Part shown: positions 61,104 through 64,000 of the stretch, piece after piece | Layout: the number at the start of each line of letters is the position of its first letter | Position numbering within the stretch: the stretch's first letter is position 1 | Assembly (NCBI GenBank): GCA_015062685.1 | Contig: SUUE01000004.1 | Coordinates: 17,242 to 81,241 of the forward strand | Source: Coriobacteriaceae bacterium | GTDB lineage: Bacteria; Actinomycetota; Coriobacteriia; Coriobacteriales; Eggerthellaceae | DNA length: 64,000 nucleotides | Direction of reading: 5' to 3' | Notes under the pieces: model-generated | Seen by the model: the letters and a program-made list of their open reading frames with translations, nothing else | Database searches by the model: none | Told to the model about the DNA's origin: nothing | Position numbers and translations under genes: made by a program

Positions 61104-61733
61104 ATGAACCGTACAGCTGAAACTTGGGCCGACTACGCCGAGGCGCTTGCCTTCGTGGGCAACTCGCTTCTCGCGCCCATGAGCCAAACGGGAAGCGTCG
61201 GGCTCGACCCCGCGTTTTGGAGGTCGTTCCCCGATTTCGGCGACGAGGGCGTGCGCGCCGCCATCCGCGCGTGCTCGCAGTACGCTGCCGAGGCCTCCGA
61301 GGCCGATGACCCGCAAGGCTCCGTTCGCGAGACGTCCGTCGAGTACACGCATCTGTTCGTGGGGCCCCCGCACCCTGCGACGCCCCCGTGGGAAACCATG
61401 TATCGGGCTGGCTCGGAGGGTTCCACCGTGGGCTTCGGGAAACCCGCCTTCGAGATGCGCGCAGCCCTGCGCGCGCTGGGGCTCGAGATATCCAATGCGA
61501 ACAACCAGTATCCCGACCACGCAGGCATCGAGCTGCTCTACGCGTCGGTGCTGTGCGGCAAGTGCGCTGACGCCGATTCCCAAGGCGGCCATGAGGCCGA
61601 ATTAGCTTCTTTCGCGCACGACCGACTGCTCGAATGGCTGCCGAAGCTCGCGGCCGCCGTAAGGGCGGAGGAACCCGAGGGTTACTATTCCCGCCTTGTC
61701 GAGCTTGCCGTCGCGCTCGTCCGATCCCTTTAA
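61104..61733 (+). CDS. TorD/DmsD-family molybdoenzyme chaperone
   Basis: 209 residues, all helical. YTHLFVGPPHPATPPWETMY is close to the family's conserved EYTRLFxGPxxPPxSPWES stretch, and NQYPDHAGIELLYAS matches the EPDHIGxxLxxM region. TorD-like proteins bind the Tat signal and apo-form of a molybdoenzyme until the cofactor is loaded. Its client is presumably the protein at 56758, in the same operon. The ATG follows GAGAAGG. Confidence 0.9.
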   Translation: MNRTAETWADYAEALAFVGNSLLAPMSQTGSVGLDPAFWRSFPDFGDEGVRAAIRACSQYAAEASEADDPQGSVRETSVEYTHLFVGPPHPATPPWETMYRAGSEGSTVGFGKPAFEMRAALRALGLEISNANNQYPDHAGIELLYASVLCGKCADADSQGGHEAELASFAHDRLLEWLPKLAAAVRAEEPEGYYSRLVELAVALVRSL

Positions 61734-61748
61734 AAACCCACGATCAAA

Positions 61749-61802
61749 GGGGCGTTCCCGAGGCTCGTTTTCTCTTCCGGAAGCGGGCCTCGGGAACGTC
61801 CC
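61749..61802. other. Hairpin after the chaperone gene, possible terminator
   Basis: GGGGCGTTCCCGAGGC and GCCTCGGGAACGTCCC pair at 15 of 16 positions with a 22-base loop, 15 bases past the stop. It lacks a T-run, so it may be a processing or weak termination structure. Confidence 0.5.
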
Positions 61803-61896
61803 GTCGCCCATTTCGCATTTGCTTGCCGTTCGGCGCGATTCCTGGAACGTTTGCATCGGCCTCGATATATTCTGTGGAATTCTTCCGCTAAGTCTG

Positions 61897-61902
61897 TATA
61901 AT
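61897..61902 (+). promoter_or_regulatory. -10 box of the last molybdoenzyme gene
   Basis: A perfect TATAAT preceded by TG, with no clear -35, 239 bases before the start codon. This implies a leader of about 230 bases. Confidence 0.5.
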
Positions 61903-61908
61903 CCAGTT

Positions 61909-62140
61909 TTGACTATGCCCAGTATTGGGCCTAGATATATATGCATTGGCCAACAGGCAAGGCAGCCTTTCCAAAGACTAGGGGTGGAACGGGTAGCTGC
62001 GCCGATTGGACGCCGCTGCTGGAGGGGTTTCACTAGGTGTGTTTGCCGTTTAGCTCGGTGGTCAATGCTTATATATAAGAAGGGCCGTGCGGTGGGAGCC
62101 GACCGGCCTAGGTAGGAAAACGGAGAGAAGAGGGGATTAT
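61909..62140 (+). other. Long structured 5' leader of the last molybdoenzyme gene
   Basis: About 230 bases without a credible reading frame. GCCCA-GTAT-TGGGC at 61917-61930 forms a small perfect hairpin, and later GC-rich segments could pair further. Length and position suit a regulatory leader, but I recognise no known riboswitch class, including the molybdenum cofactor motif. Confidence 0.4.
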
Positions 62141-64000
62141 ATGACGCAAGTCGATATCCATGCTCCCGGTGTAGAGGTGAAGAAGAGCGCATGCTACTTC
62201 TGCCACGCTAACTGTGGCGTCCTCGCCTACGTGAAGGATGGCGAAGTCATCAAGATCGAGGGCGATCCCGACTACACCAACCAGGGTGGCTTGTGCTGCC
62301 GTGGTACGAGCGCGTTGAAGCACGTGCACCATCCCGCGCGCATCAACCACTGCCTCAAGCGAGCAGGGGAGAAGGGCGAGAACAAGTGGGAACAGATCCC
62401 GTGGGATCAGGGCATCCGCGAAGTCGCCGAGAGGCTCAATCAAATCAAGGCCGAGAGCGGCGCCGAAGCGGTGGCCACTGCCGGCGGCACGACGCGCACC
62501 GACGACTATGCGCGTCGTCGTTTCTTTAACATCTTCGGTTCGCCGAACAGCTTCCACAACGCGCTGCTGTGCTGGATCCCCACCTTCATGGTGGAGACGG
62601 CCGTCGGCGGCTGGTCTCCGTTCGAGACCGACCTGGGTGGCTCCCGCTGCGTCATCCTGTGGGGCATGAACCCCGGCGCTTCCACGCTGCCGAGCATGCA
62701 CGGCTACACCGACCTGCAGCTCAACGGCCTGAAGATCATCGTCGTTGACCCGCGTTACTCCGAGACCGCCAAGAACGCCGACCTGTGGCTTCCGCTGCGT
62801 CCGGGTTCCGACACGGCTCTGGCGCTGGCCATGGCGCACACCATCTGCTTCGAGGGCATGATCGACTTCAACTTCGTCATGGAGTGGTGCGACGGCCTCG
62901 ACGAGATCATGGATCACCTGGAGAAGTACTCGCCCGAGTGGGCGGCTCCCATCACGTGGCTCGACCCGGAGGACATCCGCAAGGCCGCGCGCATGTACGC
63001 CATGAACAAGCCCTCCAACATCCAGTGGGGCTGCACGTGGGACCAGCTCGGCCCCGACGCCGTGTCCGGCTCGCATGCCCGCGCGATCATGCGAGCCCTC
63101 ACCGGCAACCTCGACGTGCCCGGCGGCGACCTCATGCCCGGCCCGTCCATGACGTTCCTCACCGACGAGGAGCTCGAGCTCAACGAGATGCTGCCCGAGG
63201 AGCAGAAGGCCAAGCAGATCGGCTCCAACTTCTTCAAGCTCACCTCGTGGCCCGGCTACAGCAAGATCGCCGAGACGGCTAACGCCACGTGGGGCAAGGC
63301 CATGACCACCGAGTGGTTCTGCGAGGCCCACGGCCCGTCCGTGTTCAAGGCCATCATCACCGGCGACCCCTACCGCGTCCGCGCGCTCATCGTCAACGCG
63401 ACGAACCCCCAGAGCTGCTACGGCGACGCCAAGATGGTCCTCCAGGCGCTCAAGTCCTGCGAGTTCCTGGTAACCGTGGACTACTGGATGACTCCGGCCG
63501 CGTTCTATTCCGATTACATCTTCCCGCCCGCCGGCGCACTGGAGCGCCCGGTCATGCACACCAACTACGGTGCGACCGACTCCATCCAGTGCTCGCAGCG
63601 CGCCATCCAGCCGCTGTACGACCGCCACGACGACTACACGTTCTGGAAGGAACTGGGTCTCGCTTGCGGCCAGGACCCCGAGCTGTGGCCGTGGGAGACC
63701 GAGGAAGACGTGTACTACGACGTCATTAAGCCGCTCGGCTACCCGGTGGAGAGCTACGACGAGTTCGTCGAGACCTACCGCATGTTCTTCCCGCCGCAGG
63801 AGTTCAAGAAGTACGAGAAGAAGGGCTTCTGCACCCAGACCCGCAAGTTCGAGTTCAAGTCCACGATCCTCGAGGAGCTGGGCTACCCGCCCATGCCCGA
63901 GTACCATGGCTGCGGCGAGAACGAGTACGACCACCCCGAGCTGGCGAAGGAATACCCGCTGACGCTCACCACCGGTGGCTCGCCCATGCCGTTCCACCAC
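62141..64000 (+). CDS. Molybdopterin oxidoreductase, DMSO-reductase family, 3' end outside the window
   Basis: The first 620 codons are present and the frame stays open at the right edge. The [4Fe-4S] site is canonical: Cys18, Cys21, Cys25 (CYFCHANC) and Cys53 (CCRG). No Tat or other signal precedes it, so it should be cytoplasmic unless the gene starts upstream, which the leader does not support. LGGSRCVILWGMNPGAS and IIVVDPRYSETAKNADLWLPLRPGSD are typical molybdopterin-binding stretches. The ATG follows GGAGAGAAGAGGGG. Its partner genes must lie beyond 64 kb. Substrate unknown. Confidence 0.9.
   Translation, partial: MTQVDIHAPGVEVKKSACYFCHANCGVLAYVKDGEVIKIEGDPDYTNQGGLCCRGTSALKHVHHPARINHCLKRAGEKGENKWEQIPWDQGIREVAERLNQIKAESGAEAVATAGGTTRTDDYARRRFFNIFGSPNSFHNALLCWIPTFMVETAVGGWSPFETDLGGSRCVILWGMNPGASTLPSMHGYTDLQLNGLKIIVVDPRYSETAKNADLWLPLRPGSDTALALAMAHTICFEGMIDFNFVMEWCDGLDEIMDHLEKYSPEWAAPITWLDPEDIRKAARMYAMNKPSNIQWGCTWDQLGPDAVSGSHARAIMRALTGNLDVPGGDLMPGPSMTFLTDEELELNEMLPEEQKAKQIGSNFFKLTSWPGYSKIAETANATWGKAMTTEWFCEAHGPSVFKAIITGDPYRVRALIVNATNPQSCYGDAKMVLQALKSCEFLVTVDYWMTPAAFYSDYIFPPAGALERPVMHTNYGATDSIQCSQRAIQPLYDRHDDYTFWKELGLACGQDPELWPWETEEDVYYDVIKPLGYPVESYDEFVETYRMFFPPQEFKKYEKKGFCTQTRKFEFKSTILEELGYPPMPEYHGCGENEYDHPELAKEYPLTLTTGGSPMPFHH

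Noticed and set aside
61909-62140. Molybdenum cofactor riboswitch
   Set aside because: Position and neighbour are suggestive, but I could not match the sequence to the motif's conserved segments by eye.
1-64000. tRNA or rRNA genes
   Set aside because: I looked through the longer gaps for cloverleaf arms and for conserved tRNA boxes and found none convincing.

Overview
The window is high-GC, gene-dense bacterial chromosome. Gene content points to a gut-type anaerobic actinobacterium of the Coriobacteriia, most likely family Eggerthellaceae. The evidence is a set of Tat-exported flavin reductases with multiheme cytochrome partners, several DMSO-reductase-family molybdoenzymes, menaquinone and hydrogenase maturation genes, VaFE/SpaA-type surface protein domains, and a fused t6A protein. 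This placement is inferred from content only. No rRNA, tRNA or CRISPR array was seen.

Layout. 0-7.2 kb: a c-di-GMP HD-GYP protein (cut by the edge), then the housekeeping run tilS - maf - hpt - ftsH - folP/folK fusion. 7.2-8.8 kb: biotin ligase and the biotin importer bioY. 9-12.3 kb: an odd lipoprotein, a two-component system and coaX. 12.3-15.3 kb: one 1008-residue protein joining TsaE, TsaB, a RimI-type acetyltransferase and TsaD. 15.6-19.2 kb: menG, tatA, tatC, hypA, hypB. 19.5-25.2 kb: a respiratory unit of two Tat-signal flavin reductases, a MerR regulator and a five-heme membrane cytochrome. 25.4-35 kb: diguanylate cyclase, alcohol dehydrogenase, MFS exporter, an IS200-like/RAYT transposase, pheA and a Ski2-like helicase. 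35.5-43 kb: a cytoplasmic molybdoenzyme with a small Fe-S partner, then a redox/metal group (aldo/keto reductase, radical SAM, nitroreductase, ArsR, metallo-hydrolase). 43-48.6 kb: EAL protein, Ldh2-type dehydrogenase, thioredoxin, murB. 48.6-52.3 kb: a large hairpin, a second repeat family and a VaFE surface protein. 52.5-56.5 kb: ABC exporter, MFS exporter, TetR. 56.7-64 kb: a complete DmsABC-type operon with its TorD chaperone, then the start of another molybdoenzyme.

The most striking structure is a family of short GC-rich palindromes. Arms CCCCGCGGG and CCCGCGGGG flank a 10-base core of the form MAAYYRRTTK. They occur in 18 clusters between about 1.96 and 42.27 kb, in most of the longer intergenic gaps there, once in frame inside the Tsa fusion gene and once forming the 3' end of a small membrane-protein gene. 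None was seen in the last 21 kb. A transposase of the REP-associated (RAYT) type lies among them beside a decayed tandem array and a duplicated gene fragment. I read this as a REP/RAYT-like system in an actinobacterium. At least one copy looks like a working bidirectional terminator.

The genes fit an anaerobe that respires organic acceptors. Tat exports the reductases, Hyp proteins mature a [NiFe] hydrogenase encoded elsewhere, menG completes menaquinone, and the cytochrome, NrfD and Fe-S subunits would carry quinol electrons to them. Three c-di-GMP proteins (HD-GYP, GGDEF, EAL) are also present.
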